Source of the DNA: Kiloniellaceae bacterium
Lineage (GTDB): Bacteria > Pseudomonadota > Alphaproteobacteria > Kiloniellales > J153
Direction: 5' to 3'
Length of the DNA: 64,000 nucleotides
Assembly: GCA_021776095.1 (NCBI GenBank)
Contig: JAJFGO010000035.1
Span: forward strand, 1 to 64,000
Under the pieces are notes generated by a model. That model saw only the letters and a list, made by a program, of their open reading frames with translations, was not told the origin of the DNA and made no database searches. Made by a program: the position numbers and the translations under genes. Each line of letters begins with the position of its first letter. Position 1 is the stretch's first letter. Below are positions 52,952 through 62,106 of the stretch, in pieces.

Positions 52952-54064
52952 ATGCGATCGTGTGACAGAGTGGCGGCCTTTGGTTTAACCCTTGTGCTTA
53001 TGGCCGCCGTCGCGGCGCCGGCACAGTCCGCGGCGCAGAAAGAACTGACGGTCGTGTCATGGGGCGGCACCTACACCAGGAGCCAGATGCTGGCCTATGT
53101 GCAACCCTACCGTCAAAAGAGCGGCGAATGGGTATCGATGGAAACCTATAACGGCGGCCTCGAGGAGATCCGGACTCAGGTCGAAACCGCGAACGTCGAA
53201 TGGGACGTTGTGGATTTCGAGCTCTCGGATCTGATCCGGGGTTGCCGCGAAGGCCTGCTGGAAAAGATCGACCACAGCGCCTTACCGCCCGGCGCTGACG
53301 GAACGCCGGCGAAAGACGACTTCATCCCGGGCGCCTTCACCGAATGCGGGGTCGGCCAAACGGTCTGGGCCACGGTGGTCGCCTTCGATAACGAATCCTT
53401 TGGGAATAGTCAGCCAAGCCAACTGGCGGACTTTTTCGACGTGAAAAAGTTTCCCGGCAAACGGGGCCTCCGGCGCGACCCTCGCGTCGTTATGGAGTGG
53501 GCCTTGCTGGCCGATGGCGTGGCGCCTGGCGACGTCTACGCGATGCTCGAAACCGAAGCCGGGCAAGATCGTGCCTTCAAGGTTCTAGACAACATCAAAA
53601 CCAGCATCGTTTGGTGGAAATCCGGTTCGGACCCGGTCAAGCTCTTGGAGACCGACGCGGTGGCCATGACCTCGGTCTGGAACGGGCGCGTCTACGGGCC
53701 GATTGTCGAGGGCGGTAAGCCCTTTACCATCATATGGGACGGGCAGATTTGGGACATCGATTCCTGGGGCATCCCCAAGGGAAGCTATAACCGGGCCAAG
53801 GCAATGGATTTCATCCGCTTCTCGACAGGCTCGCGCCCGCTCGCGGAGCAAACCAAGTACATCTCCTACGGCCCGGCCAGGAAATCGTCCATGGCCATGG
53901 TCGCCGACATCACCAAGACGCACCTGCCCACCGCGGCCGACAACATGGCGAACCCCCTGCAGAGCGACGCGGCCTGGTGGGCGGCACACCATGTGGAACT
54001 GTCGGCGAAATTCGAAGAGTGGCTGGTCAAAGGCGGGCGCGGCCTCTCGGGGACGGCCCGCTGA
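52952..54064 (+). CDS. Periplasmic binding protein, polyamine (PotD/SBP) type
   Basis: The 370-residue protein has a signal peptide (residues 1-30, ending APAQSAAQ) and a bacterial extracellular solute-binding fold: KELTVVSWGGTYTRSQMLAYV, SMETYNGGLEEIRTQVETANVEWDVVDFELSD and IDSWGIPKGSYNRAKAMDFI. The pattern matches spermidine/putrescine-type binding proteins. ATG at 52952 with GGAGGGA eight bases upstream. No ABC permease or ATPase genes follow (next is a CPA1 antiporter 219 bases on), so it may serve the upstream BCCT transporter, act as a sensor ligand-binding protein, or pair with an ABC system elsewhere. Confidence 0.88.
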   Translation: MRSCDRVAAFGLTLVLMAAVAAPAQSAAQKELTVVSWGGTYTRSQMLAYVQPYRQKSGEWVSMETYNGGLEEIRTQVETANVEWDVVDFELSDLIRGCREGLLEKIDHSALPPGADGTPAKDDFIPGAFTECGVGQTVWATVVAFDNESFGNSQPSQLADFFDVKKFPGKRGLRRDPRVVMEWALLADGVAPGDVYAMLETEAGQDRAFKVLDNIKTSIVWWKSGSDPVKLLETDAVAMTSVWNGRVYGPIVEGGKPFTIIWDGQIWDIDSWGIPKGSYNRAKAMDFIRFSTGSRPLAEQTKYISYGPARKSSMAMVADITKTHLPTAADNMANPLQSDAAWWAAHHVELSAKFEEWLVKGGRGLSGTAR

Positions 54065-54283
54065 GCGGCGACTTCCAGTCGCCACCATTTCCGTTGCTCC
54101 CGTAGGGCCGTTCCAGCTGTAGCCAGCGCGGCGTGGCGGCCACCGAAGATCGAATAGCTGACGTCAATTTCGGCTTTATGCTATGAGTTATTCCGGTTTC
54201 AAAACTGAAACGAAAACGGCGTCAACGTGATCCCAACCTTCGGCACCATGCTCTAGTGGTCCCTTAAGCAGGAGTGCCGCCCC

Positions 54284-55528
54284 GTGAACGCCCTCGATAT
54301 CGCCGCGACGCTGGTTTGCTTGGCAGCCGCGTTCGGAGTCCTCAATCACTTCTTCCTGCGCTTGCCCTCGACCATTGGGCTGGTGGTCATCGCGCTCGCC
54401 AGTTCCTTGGCGCTGATCGCCCTCGATGCGCTCGTGCCCGGCTTCGGTGTCGCCGAGGCGGTGCGTCGTCAATTCCTCGAGATCGATTTTTCCGAGGCGC
54501 TGCTTAAGGGCATGCTTGGCTTCCTGTTGTTCGCCGGTGCGCTACACGTGGACTTCGAGGCGCTGCGCAACCAGAAGTGGACGGTCGCCCTGATGGCCAG
54601 CATCGGCGTGCTGATTTCCACCACCATCGTGGCCACGGGGTTTCATTTCCTGGCCGGCGCGCCCTTCCTGATTGCCTTGGTGTTCGGCGCCTTGATTTCG
54701 CCCACGGACCCGGTCGCGGTGCTCGGCTTGCTCAAGGACGTGAAGGTGCCCAAATCCCTGGAGGCCAAGATCGCCGGCGAAAGCCTGTTCAACGACGGGG
54801 TCGCCTATGTGGTGTTTTTGATCGCGACCGCCATCGCGTTTCGCGCCGTGGGCGAGGAACCCATGGGCCTGGTCGAGGCGGGTGAACTTTTTATCGTCGA
54901 GGCCGGCGGCGGCGCGCTTCTGGGCGGCCTCGCCGGCTGGCTAGTGTTTCAAGTCATGCGGCGTATCGACGACTACGCCTTGGAGGTTCTGCTGACCCTG
55001 GCCCTGGTCATGGGCAGCTACGCCCTGGCCACCGCGGTGCACGTGAGCGGACCGATCGCGGTGGTCGTTGCCGGCCTGCTGATCGGCCATACCGGCGTCA
55101 AGTTCGGCATGAGCGCGGAAACCCACCGTTATGTCGAATCGTTCTGGCGCCTGATAGACGAGATTCTAAACTCGGTCCTGTTTCTCTTGATCGGCTTGGA
55201 GATCCTGGCCCTGGCCTTCGACGCCAATCATATTCTGCTCGGCCTGGCGAGCATTCCCCTGGTGATCGCGGCGCGTTTCGTTGCTGTCGCCTTGCCCATC
55301 AAGGCCATGGGCTTCCGGCGCAGTTTCACGCCGGGCGCGATCCCGATCATGACCTGGGGCGGCCTGCGCGGCGGCATTTCCGTGGCCCTGGTTTTGTCGC
55401 TCCCGGCGGGCGCCCATAAGCCCCTGTTGCTGACAGTGACTTATGTGATCGTCATCTTTTCGATTATCGTGCAGGGCCTGACCATGGAACGTGTGGTTCG
55501 GCGCTTTTCGCCACCGGACTCGCCGTGA
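54284..55528 (+). CDS. CPA1-family cation:proton antiporter (NhaP type)
   Basis: The 414-residue polytopic inner-membrane protein has about 12 helices. The conserved acidic ion-site region is ALVFGALISPTDPVAVLGLL near residue 140, then AGESLFNDGVAYVVFLIATA near 165. TWGGLRGGISVALVLSLP near 360 is another family mark. It exchanges Na+ or K+ for protons and so helps pH and salt control. Start GTG at 54284. It is followed by a methyltransferase gene after 34 bases, probably in one transcript. Confidence 0.93.
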   Translation: MNALDIAATLVCLAAAFGVLNHFFLRLPSTIGLVVIALASSLALIALDALVPGFGVAEAVRRQFLEIDFSEALLKGMLGFLLFAGALHVDFEALRNQKWTVALMASIGVLISTTIVATGFHFLAGAPFLIALVFGALISPTDPVAVLGLLKDVKVPKSLEAKIAGESLFNDGVAYVVFLIATAIAFRAVGEEPMGLVEAGELFIVEAGGGALLGGLAGWLVFQVMRRIDDYALEVLLTLALVMGSYALATAVHVSGPIAVVVAGLLIGHTGVKFGMSAETHRYVESFWRLIDEILNSVLFLLIGLEILALAFDANHILLGLASIPLVIAARFVAVALPIKAMGFRRSFTPGAIPIMTWGGLRGGISVALVLSLPAGAHKPLLLTVTYVIVIFSIIVQGLTMERVVRRFSPPDSP

Positions 55529-55562
55529 CTCTTCGGCGGCACGGCGAGGGAGGGCTTACGCT

Positions 55563-56393
55563 TTGAGCAGCTTCGAAAAATACGACGAAACCAGCCAGCA
55601 CTACGACGCGACCCGTCAGGCAGTCGGCAGTGAAATCATTTTAGGGTGTTTGGCCCGGCACGAAAAACCGCTCGGCGAACTCAGGGTCCTCGACGCCGGC
55701 TGCGGCACCGGGGCCTACTCGGCCGCCCTGGTCGCGCGGGTCGGGCGCATGGCGGCGATCGATCTCAGCCAAGGCATGCTCGCCCAGGCCCGCACCAAGC
55801 TGGCCGAGCACGAAGCCGCCGGCCAGATCGGATTCCACCAAGGGCCGATTACCGAATTGCCCTTCGAGGACCAAAACTTCGACGCGGTCATCATCAACCA
55901 GGTGGTCCACCACCTTGGCGACGCCGGAGAAAACTTCGCGCGCCTGCGCCAGGTCATGGGCGAGGTCGCCCGGGTGTTGCGCCCTGGCGGCATGCTGGTG
56001 CTCAACCACTGTTCCCAGGAGCAATTGCGCGACGCTTATTGGTACTACCGACTGGCCCCGCGCGCCCATGACAGGGTACAGCGCAATTTCGCGCCCATCG
56101 AGACCGTTCGCACGATCTGGACCGAGGCCGGCCTGGCCGCGCGCGGCGCCTTCGTGCCGCTCGATGCGGTGTGCCAGGGCGCGGCCTACTTCGACGGGCG
56201 CGGGCCCCTGGATAAGGTCTGGCGCGACGGGGATTCCTTTTGGGCCCTGGTTGATCCCGAAGAACTCAATGCCGCTCAGGACCGGGTGCGTGCTCTCGAC
56301 GCCGCCGGCAAGCTGGACGACTTTTTGGCCGAGCACGACGCGCGACGCCCCTCAATCGGCCAGATCACATTCCTCTGCGCCCTACGCGATTAG
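55563..56393 (+). CDS. Class I SAM-dependent methyltransferase
   Basis: The 276-residue methyltransferase has motif I ELRVLDAGCGTGAYSAALVA (residues about 40-59), followed by the acidic AIDLSQGM loop and the later VIINQVVHHLGDAG. Substrate is unknown. It resembles the generic Methyltransf_11/25 type. The start is a TTG at 55563 supported by GAGGGAGGG nine bases upstream; the frame reaching back to 55491 would begin inside the antiporter gene. It converges with the histidine phosphatase gene (25 bases between stops). Confidence 0.85.
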   Translation: MSSFEKYDETSQHYDATRQAVGSEIILGCLARHEKPLGELRVLDAGCGTGAYSAALVARVGRMAAIDLSQGMLAQARTKLAEHEAAGQIGFHQGPITELPFEDQNFDAVIINQVVHHLGDAGENFARLRQVMGEVARVLRPGGMLVLNHCSQEQLRDAYWYYRLAPRAHDRVQRNFAPIETVRTIWTEAGLAARGAFVPLDAVCQGAAYFDGRGPLDKVWRDGDSFWALVDPEELNAAQDRVRALDAAGKLDDFLAEHDARRPSIGQITFLCALRD

Positions 56394-56418
56394 CGGATCT
56401 TTACAAAACGGAACCGCT

Positions 56419-56922
56419 CTAACGCCCGAAACGGCGCTTGACCAATTGAGTCGGCCCATCATCGGGCACCGACAGGATGTAGATATCGCCGTAGGTGTTG
56501 GGCGGCGGCCCCTCACCGCCCAGGCGCGTGAAGATGTTGCCCAGGTTGGTGGTGTTGCCGACCCACATCACCGCTTGGCCCGGATGCTCGCCGACCAGCC
56601 GTTCGGGCACCCGGTCGATCTCGATGACCCTAATCTCGATGCCGCGCTGCGCGGCCAGGGGCCGAACCGTATCCAGGTTGCGCTCTCGCGGCGGGCTGTA
56701 GATCGCCGCGATGTCTAGGTCGGCGACCGCGGCAGGCAAGGCCGCCGCCCGGATCCGTCCATCATCGTTAAGGGCGTCCGCGGTATGAACCCGTTCCGCA
56801 TGACGGATCAAGATCACGGTGGTGGTGGTGCCGAGCGGGGAATTCACCCGCCCGGTGCAGCCGGCCAGGGCCGCCGGAATGAGCAAGACCAAACAGAGCA
56901 GGATACCTCGGGTCACGCACAT
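56419..56922 (-). CDS. Lipoprotein histidine phosphatase
   Basis: The 167-residue protein has a signal peptide with lipobox ALAGC (Cys at 22) and a histidine-phosphatase fold with the catalytic RHG-like motif as ILIRHAERVH (residues 37-46) and a second His in VGEHPGQAVMWVGNTTN. It is thus an exported, lipid-anchored phosphatase-like protein. Small members of this branch often have diverged activity. The ATG at 56922 follows AGGGAGGTGG. The gene lies 14 bases downstream of the PLP dehydratase gene and is third in the group. Confidence 0.85.
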   Translation of the reverse strand: MCVTRGILLCLVLLIPAALAGCTGRVNSPLGTTTTVILIRHAERVHTADALNDDGRIRAAALPAAVADLDIAAIYSPPRERNLDTVRPLAAQRGIEIRVIEIDRVPERLVGEHPGQAVMWVGNTTNLGNIFTRLGGEGPPPNTYGDIYILSVPDDGPTQLVKRRFGR

Positions 56923-56936
56923 GAGTGCCACCTCCC

Positions 56937-57896
56937 TTAGGCGATCGAGGATGGATCCACGTTGCCGCCGCAGACTAAAATTCCGACGCGCTCGCCCGGC
57001 GCAGGCTCGTAAGCGCCGCACAGCAGCGCGGCCAAGGCCGCCGCGCCGCCAGGCTCGGCCGCCGTGCGCAGCTCCTTCCAGAGCCAGGCCTGGGCATCGC
57101 GGATCGCCTGGTCGGGCACCAGCACGGCCTGGTCCACATAGGCCTGGGCGATCGGGAACATGAGTGCGCCCACGCTGCGCGCGCCGAGCGAATCGGCGGC
57201 GATGCCCGCAACTTCCACATCGACCGGAGCGCCGGCGGCGCGCGCGTCGTACAAGGCGCGCGACGTTTCCGGCTCGACCGCGACCAGCTTGACGTCGCCC
57301 TGGTACCAGGCCGCCATGCCGCCGATCAGCCCGCCGCCGCCGACCGCGACCAGGACGGTATCCAAGGCCGGCGCCTGGGCGGAGAATTCCAGGGCCACCG
57401 TGCCCTGCCCTTCCAGGGTCGCGGTCGCGTCGTAAGCATGGACCGGCATCGCGCCACTGCGCGCGACCCAATCCTCACTTGCCTGCAGGGCGTCGTTGTA
57501 GCGCGCGCCGCCGACCACGGCCTCGGCGCCGAAATCGCGAATCCGGGCAATCTTCGCCGGGGCGGAGATCTCGGGCACGAAGATGCGCGCCGGCACGTCC
57601 AGCTTGCTCGCGGCGTAGGCGACGGCGGCGCCGTGATTGCCGCCGGAGGCCGCGACCACGCCCGCCTCAGGGACCGACGCGCCGAGCAGGTTGTTGAAGG
57701 CACCGCGCGCCTTGAAAGAGCCGCTGTGCTGCAAAAGCTCGAGCTTGACGGTCAGCGGTTCGGAGAGGCCGAAGGCTGCGCCGCCGATCTCGATCACGGG
57801 CGTGTGGCGGATCCAGGGCGCGATGCGCCCGGCGGCGGCCGATATCGCCGCGCGACTCACTATCCCGGCCCCGACCGTTGGGGAAACATCGTTCAT
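56937..57896 (-). CDS. PLP-dependent threonine/serine dehydratase
   Basis: The 319-residue PLP enzyme of the tryptophan-synthase-beta fold has the lysine of the Schiff base in HSGSFKARGAFNNLL (S-F-K-A-R-G, near residue 58), the Asn loop SGGNHGAAVAYAA and the phosphate cup VAVGGGGLIGGMAAWY. Class members deaminate threonine or serine to 2-oxo acids. Specificity (threonine, serine, threo-hydroxyaspartate) cannot be assigned. It has no regulatory ACT domain, which points to a catabolic form. ATG at 57896. Middle of a three-gene group. Confidence 0.92.
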   Translation of the reverse strand: MNDVSPTVGAGIVSRAAISAAAGRIAPWIRHTPVIEIGGAAFGLSEPLTVKLELLQHSGSFKARGAFNNLLGASVPEAGVVAASGGNHGAAVAYAASKLDVPARIFVPEISAPAKIARIRDFGAEAVVGGARYNDALQASEDWVARSGAMPVHAYDATATLEGQGTVALEFSAQAPALDTVLVAVGGGGLIGGMAAWYQGDVKLVAVEPETSRALYDARAAGAPVDVEVAGIAADSLGARSVGALMFPIAQAYVDQAVLVPDQAIRDAQAWLWKELRTAAEPGGAAALAALLCGAYEPAPGERVGILVCGGNVDPSSIA

Positions 57897-57910
57897 GGTG
57901 GCGATACTAG

Positions 57911-59515
57911 CTAAGCGAACATCTCGGCAAAAGGCGAACGTCGACAGCCCCGGTCGCGCCAAGGTACCGGCGGACACAGCGAGCCACGGCCGCGGCGCGT
58001 CCCGCGGCGGCGCACCGGCCGGCGGCGCCCCTTTTGCAGGGCCAGGCGTTGCGGCCCCTCGGCCGCCTCGCCGCCGCCGGGCCGCACGACCCGGCACCAG
58101 ATATTGCGCGCGGCAAAGGCCGCGCAGAGCGCCCGCGCCCGCTGCCGGGTCAACTCGCCGCCCTGGACCCGGTAGTAGATACCCCGGCCGGGCCCCAGAT
58201 CGGCCCGCGCGACCGCGAGGCTCAGACCTTCAAGAAGTGTACCGTAGGCGCGTTTCAAGCGCCGCCATTCGCCCGCTGCATCGCCGGGTTTGCGGATCGA
58301 GGTCAGATGTATCCGGTAGCCCGTCGCTACCGACTCAGGACCCGCCACCATCGGCGAGGCGACCGACGGCGCGGCCAACTCGGGTTCCTCATCGACCACT
58401 GAACCCGCCGCCGATCCCGCTTCCGGGCCCGTAACGCCGCACCAAACGCCGCGCTTGGCAAAGGTGGCGCACCGCGCCTGCGCCGCCTCCCGCGCCAGAA
58501 ACCCGCCCTTGATCCGGTAATAGATGCCGCGCTTGGCCCCCAGATCGGCCCGAGCCACCTGAAGGGCCAGATCCGCCAGCAAACCGCCATACAAACGGCG
58601 CAAACGCGCCCATTCGGCGGGCGCGGCGCGCGGCTCACGGATCGAGGTCAGATGGACGGCATAGAGCGCATCGCCACTTGGCTGGCTGGTGGGCGCGCTA
58701 GGGGGCGGACTGGGCGGCGCCCGCGCCGCCGCAGCCGGGGGCGGCTTGGCGGCCGGCTTGGAGACCATTTTCCGGCTCGGCTTGGGCACCGGTTTAGGCG
58801 GCGGCTTCTTGCCCGGCATCGGGACCAGCTTCACGACCCGCCGCTCGGGCGCCGGGACCGCAGCCGGCGGAGGCTGTGCCGCGGTGGCTTCGGGCTTAGC
58901 CAACTCGGGCTTGGCCATCTCAGCGGCGGGTGGCTCGGTTTTTGCCGGTTCGGCCTTGGCAGGTTTGGCCTTGGCTAGTTCGGTCTTGGCTGTTTCGGTC
59001 TTGGATAGCTCGAGAGGCACCCGCAGCGCCAGGCTGGCCAGACGCCCGCCGGCGGCCTTGACATCGGGATGGTCGCCGCCCAGCACCGGAGCCCAGGCCG
59101 TAATGACCCGGCGATAGAGGGCCAGCGCCTCAGGCGCACGCTCGGTCGCTTCGTAGATCTCACCTAACTTGTTCAAGGTGCGCACGATTCCGGTCTGGTA
59201 CTGGGCCGCCGCACGCTCTTGAATCCGCAAGGCGCGCTCGTACAGCGGTTCGGCGTCGAGGTAATTCCCGCCGGCCACCTGGGCCCCGGCCACTTCATCG
59301 ATAATGGGGACCAGGGCCGGATCGTCGGCGCCAAAACGCTCCTCGGCCAACTCAAGGGACAGCAGGAAATACGGCAGGGCCTGGTCGGGCTTGCCGAGCT
59401 TGGCCAACTCGCGGCCACGGGTTACGTAGGATTCCAGCTCCACGATCTGCGCATGCAGCCCCGCCGCCCCGAGCGATAGGAGCGCGACAAGGACCGGTAG
59501 CAGGCGTCGAACCAT
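57911..59515 (-). CDS. Exported TPR protein with two SPOR-like repeats
   Basis: The 534-residue protein has a signal peptide (MVRRLLPVLVALLSLGAAGLHAQ), a TPR region of about 150 residues (ALPYFLLSLELAEERFGADD, YLDAEPLYERALRIQERAA, EALALYRRVITAW), then a long Lys/Ala/Pro-rich linker (170-283). Two matching domains follow at about 284-360 and 400-476, each with a YxxHLTSIR start and an ending like CATFAKRGVWC or CAAFAARNIWC. The domains look like SPOR modules, which bind septal peptidoglycan. The C-terminus is Arg-rich. First gene of the group with the dehydratase and phosphatase, which have no obvious link to it. Start ATG 59515. Confidence 0.82.
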   Translation of the reverse strand: MVRRLLPVLVALLSLGAAGLHAQIVELESYVTRGRELAKLGKPDQALPYFLLSLELAEERFGADDPALVPIIDEVAGAQVAGGNYLDAEPLYERALRIQERAAAQYQTGIVRTLNKLGEIYEATERAPEALALYRRVITAWAPVLGGDHPDVKAAGGRLASLALRVPLELSKTETAKTELAKAKPAKAEPAKTEPPAAEMAKPELAKPEATAAQPPPAAVPAPERRVVKLVPMPGKKPPPKPVPKPSRKMVSKPAAKPPPAAAARAPPSPPPSAPTSQPSGDALYAVHLTSIREPRAAPAEWARLRRLYGGLLADLALQVARADLGAKRGIYYRIKGGFLAREAAQARCATFAKRGVWCGVTGPEAGSAAGSVVDEEPELAAPSVASPMVAGPESVATGYRIHLTSIRKPGDAAGEWRRLKRAYGTLLEGLSLAVARADLGPGRGIYYRVQGGELTRQRARALCAAFAARNIWCRVVRPGGGEAAEGPQRLALQKGRRRPVRRRGTRRGRGSLCPPVPWRDRGCRRSPFAEMFA

Positions 59516-59666
59516 GAAGGCGAACGTTAAACGAGTCTGCCGAGTCGCCAATAGCCGATGATCGGGCTTGGGCCCGACCGAATCCGGGCCCCGGAACCGT
59601 ATCCGAACGCTGCCGGCCCGCCAGAACCGGCGCGGCCGCAGGACCTGACGGTCTGGTTCGCGAAGC

Positions 59667-60542
59667 TCAGGTAAACTTTCGAAACATCTTGGTCCGGTCG
59701 AACAATCCCTCAAGCGTTTTCATTCGGTCTTTGGTCTCTTCCCAAGTCGCGGTTTGCACCGCCGCCATGACCGCCTCGACAATAAACAGGGTGACCACCG
59801 AGGAATCCCAGGCCGAGGGCGCCTCGATGCGGGAGTGTAAACTGTAGGTCGCGTGTTTGGCGGCGGGAGAGCCCCATTGATCGGTGAAAAGGACCAAGGT
59901 CACACCCTTCGATTTGGCCATCTCGGCAAGCCGCGAAATCTCGTGCTCGTAGCGGCGAATGTCGAAGGCGACGAGTATGTCACCCGCCTGCATGTTCAAG
60001 ACGTAATGAGGCCAGGTATTGGAATTTGGCGCGATCAGCGTCATGCCATTGCGGATGACCTGCATATGGGTAAAAAAGTAATCGGCCAGGGACCGGGTGA
60101 TGCGGCCGCCAACCACATACACATCGCGGTCCCGATCCGAAAGCAGCGTGACGACGGCGTTGAAGGCTTCGGGGCTAATATGCCGCAGGGTCTGGCGCAT
60201 ATTATCCATCACCGCATCGGCGAAGCGGTTCAGAATATGGGTGTCCGGCGCGTTTTCCGCCCAGCGGTCGTGCTTCACGATCGGGTTCGAGATGGTGGCC
60301 TCAAGCTCGGCACGCAGTTCCGCCTGCAGTTCCGGAAACCCACCGAAGCCAAGTTTCCTGGCCATGCGCGCCACGGTTGGCGAGGACACGCCGGAGGCCT
60401 CGGCCACGGCGGTTATGCTGCCCAAGCCGGAGACCGGATAATTTTCCAGCATGGCATTCGCCAGTTGCCGCTCGGCCCGGGTCAGGCTCTCGAACTTATC
60501 GCGTATGCGTTCCGCGAGGGTCAGGCCCTGCCCGATCTCCAT
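59667..60542 (-). CDS. RpiR/MurR family transcriptional regulator
   Basis: The 291-residue protein has an N-terminal helix-turn-helix (RAERQLANAMLENYPVSGL then VSSPTVARMARKLGFGGFPE, residues about 20-60) and a C-terminal SIS sugar-isomerase-like domain (VYVVGGRITRSLADYF, DILVAFDIRRYEHEISRLAEMAKSKG). RpiR members usually sense phosphosugars, but some control amine or amino-acid loci. It is divergent from the N-formylglutamate amidohydrolase gene, and the inverted repeat TTCTGAA/TTCAGAA (60665-60686) lies between them. It probably controls that gene and the TRAP genes after it. Confidence 0.88.
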   Translation of the reverse strand: MEIGQGLTLAERIRDKFESLTRAERQLANAMLENYPVSGLGSITAVAEASGVSSPTVARMARKLGFGGFPELQAELRAELEATISNPIVKHDRWAENAPDTHILNRFADAVMDNMRQTLRHISPEAFNAVVTLLSDRDRDVYVVGGRITRSLADYFFTHMQVIRNGMTLIAPNSNTWPHYVLNMQAGDILVAFDIRRYEHEISRLAEMAKSKGVTLVLFTDQWGSPAAKHATYSLHSRIEAPSAWDSSVVTLFIVEAVMAAVQTATWEETKDRMKTLEGLFDRTKMFRKFT

Positions 60543-60648
60543 GTCTCCTTACCTCTCCAAGATGCCGGCGCGAACGCTCAACTCTAAGCATCACTGAATA
60601 GAATTCACCAGGCAATAATTCGATGATCGAAATCATACAGAAAAATAC

Positions 60649-60686
60649 TTGACTTCCATAACGGTTCTGAAAAAATATCTTCAGAA
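60649..60686 (+). promoter_or_regulatory. Candidate promoter with overlapping operator, amidohydrolase gene
   Basis: TTGACT at 60649-60654 (-35-like) is followed 18 bases later by AAATAT at 60673-60678 (weak -10). The perfect inverted repeat TTCTGAA (60665-60671) and TTCAGAA (60680-60686) straddles that -10. The pattern fits a repressor or activator site for the divergent RpiR regulator. A second near-palindrome, ATGATCGAAATCAT, lies at 60622-60635. Confidence 0.5.
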
Positions 60687-60718
60687 TAAAAAAATCAATA
60701 CGGGGGGCGGGTTTCGCG

Positions 60719-61531
60719 ATGCGGGTTGGCGGGGCGACAGATATACCGTCATGGGACAAAACGGTCGCGGTGACAAATCCCTCCGGCGCCGGAAAGTTCG
60801 TGCTCGTCTGCGAACATGCCTCCAACGTCATCCCGGTGGCCTTCGATAATCTGGGGCTTTCCCGCGATCTGCTGCAAAGCCACATCGCCTGGGATCCGGG
60901 TGCCCTGCCGGTCGCGCAGGTGATGTCGGTAAAGCTGGATGCGCCGCTCGTCTGGCAAAGAGTTTCGCGCCTCATCTACGATTGCAACCGTCCCTTGGAA
61001 GCGGAAAGCGCGATCGCCTCAATCAGCGAGAACCATGAAATTCCCGGTAACCGGAACCTTTCCACGGCGGAGCGGCAGGCCCGGGCCGAGCAATACTACG
61101 CGCCCTTTCACGGTGCCCTGGTCAAATGCATCGACCAGCAAGTGGCGGCACGGCGCCAGCCAGTCGTTATCACGGTTCACTCTTTCGCCCCGGTATTCGG
61201 GCAGGAGAAGCGCGACCTCGACATCGGCATTCTTCATGATACGGACAGCAGATTCGCCGACGCCCTGATCGACGTGAGCCAAGCCAAGAGCGACTATGTC
61301 ATTCGTCGGAACGAGCCCTACGGCCCGCAAGATGGGGTTATGCACACGCTAGCCACGCACGCCCTGCCGCGAGGCCTCTTGAACGTGATGCTCGAGATTC
61401 GGCATGATCTGATCGAAAACCCCGGCAATCAGCGGGCCATGGGTGAATGGTTGTCTGACCGCGCGGCGGAGGCGATGGCGTCAATGCCCAAGATGGTAGA
61501 TAACCCAGAATGCGTTTTGCCCACCGGCTAA
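60719..61531 (+). CDS. N-formylglutamate amidohydrolase family protein
   Basis: The 270-residue metal-dependent hydrolase has VLVCEHASNVIPVAFDNLGL near the N-terminus, RLIYDCNRPLEAESA, and AVVITVHSFAPVFG-like (RQPVVITVHSFAPVFGQEKR) in the centre, which are the family's metal and substrate blocks. Classical members cleave N-formylglutamate, the last step of one histidine-degradation route, but no hut genes are nearby. Related enzymes act on other N-acyl amino acids. The gene leads a transcript with the TRAP permease genes, and the likely role is hydrolysis of a compound that the TRAP system imports. Confidence 0.87.
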   Translation: MRVGGATDIPSWDKTVAVTNPSGAGKFVLVCEHASNVIPVAFDNLGLSRDLLQSHIAWDPGALPVAQVMSVKLDAPLVWQRVSRLIYDCNRPLEAESAIASISENHEIPGNRNLSTAERQARAEQYYAPFHGALVKCIDQQVAARRQPVVITVHSFAPVFGQEKRDLDIGILHDTDSRFADALIDVSQAKSDYVIRRNEPYGPQDGVMHTLATHALPRGLLNVMLEIRHDLIENPGNQRAMGEWLSDRAAEAMASMPKMVDNPECVLPTG

Positions 61532-61596
61532 GCGAGACTCTAGCGCAGTTCGGTCAGCTGGGACCGCAGTCGTAAAGGACAGACGAGAAGCAACGA

Positions 61597-62106
61597 ATGC
61601 CGAATTTTATAAAGGCATATGTCAGATACGTTGACGCGACAAACCGCGTAGTCGGTTTGTTCGCCATGTATTTGATTTTCGGCATGCTTGGGATTCTCTT
61701 TTATTCCACGATCAGCAAGAATTTCTTCGAGCCCTCCTTGTGGACCTTGGAAATGGCCCAGTTCGTGATGGTCGCTTATTACTTGCTGGGCGGTGGCTAT
61801 TCGATGCAGGTCCATTCCCACGTCCGGGTCGACCTGCTCTACGACCGCTGGTCGGATCGCACCAAGGCCGTGGTGGATGCGGTTACGATCCTGTTTTTGC
61901 TCTTCTATTTGGCGCTATTGCTGTTCGGCGGCATCTCCAGCACACGCTATGCCTTGCAGTACGGTGAGGAAAGCTATTCGGCCTGGGCGCCGTACATGGC
62001 GCCGATCAAGATCACCATGTGCATCGGTATAACGCTGATGATTCTGCAGGTCGTCGCCACATTCTTCAAGGATCTGGCAAAGGCCAGGGGGAAGCCGCTC
62101 TCATGA
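61597..62106 (+). CDS. TRAP transporter small permease (DctQ type)
   Basis: The 169-residue inner-membrane protein has four hydrophobic helices (about 20-38, 48-68, 83-105, 128-150) and the family-like ALQYGEESYSAWAPYMAPIK. TRAP transporters use an ion gradient and a periplasmic binding protein to import organic acids. The small permease holds the complex. The start ATG at 61597 is 65 bases after the amidohydrolase stop. The stop overlaps the large-permease start by four bases (ATGA). Confidence 0.9.
   Translation: MPNFIKAYVRYVDATNRVVGLFAMYLIFGMLGILFYSTISKNFFEPSLWTLEMAQFVMVAYYLLGGGYSMQVHSHVRVDLLYDRWSDRTKAVVDAVTILFLLFYLALLLFGGISSTRYALQYGEESYSAWAPYMAPIKITMCIGITLMILQVVATFFKDLAKARGKPLS

Noticed and set aside
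51388-53070. A 560-codon minus-strand open frame opposite the BCCT transporter and binding-protein genes
   Set aside because: The plus-strand genes carry clear family motifs and ribosome-binding sites; this frame spans both and the gap between them.
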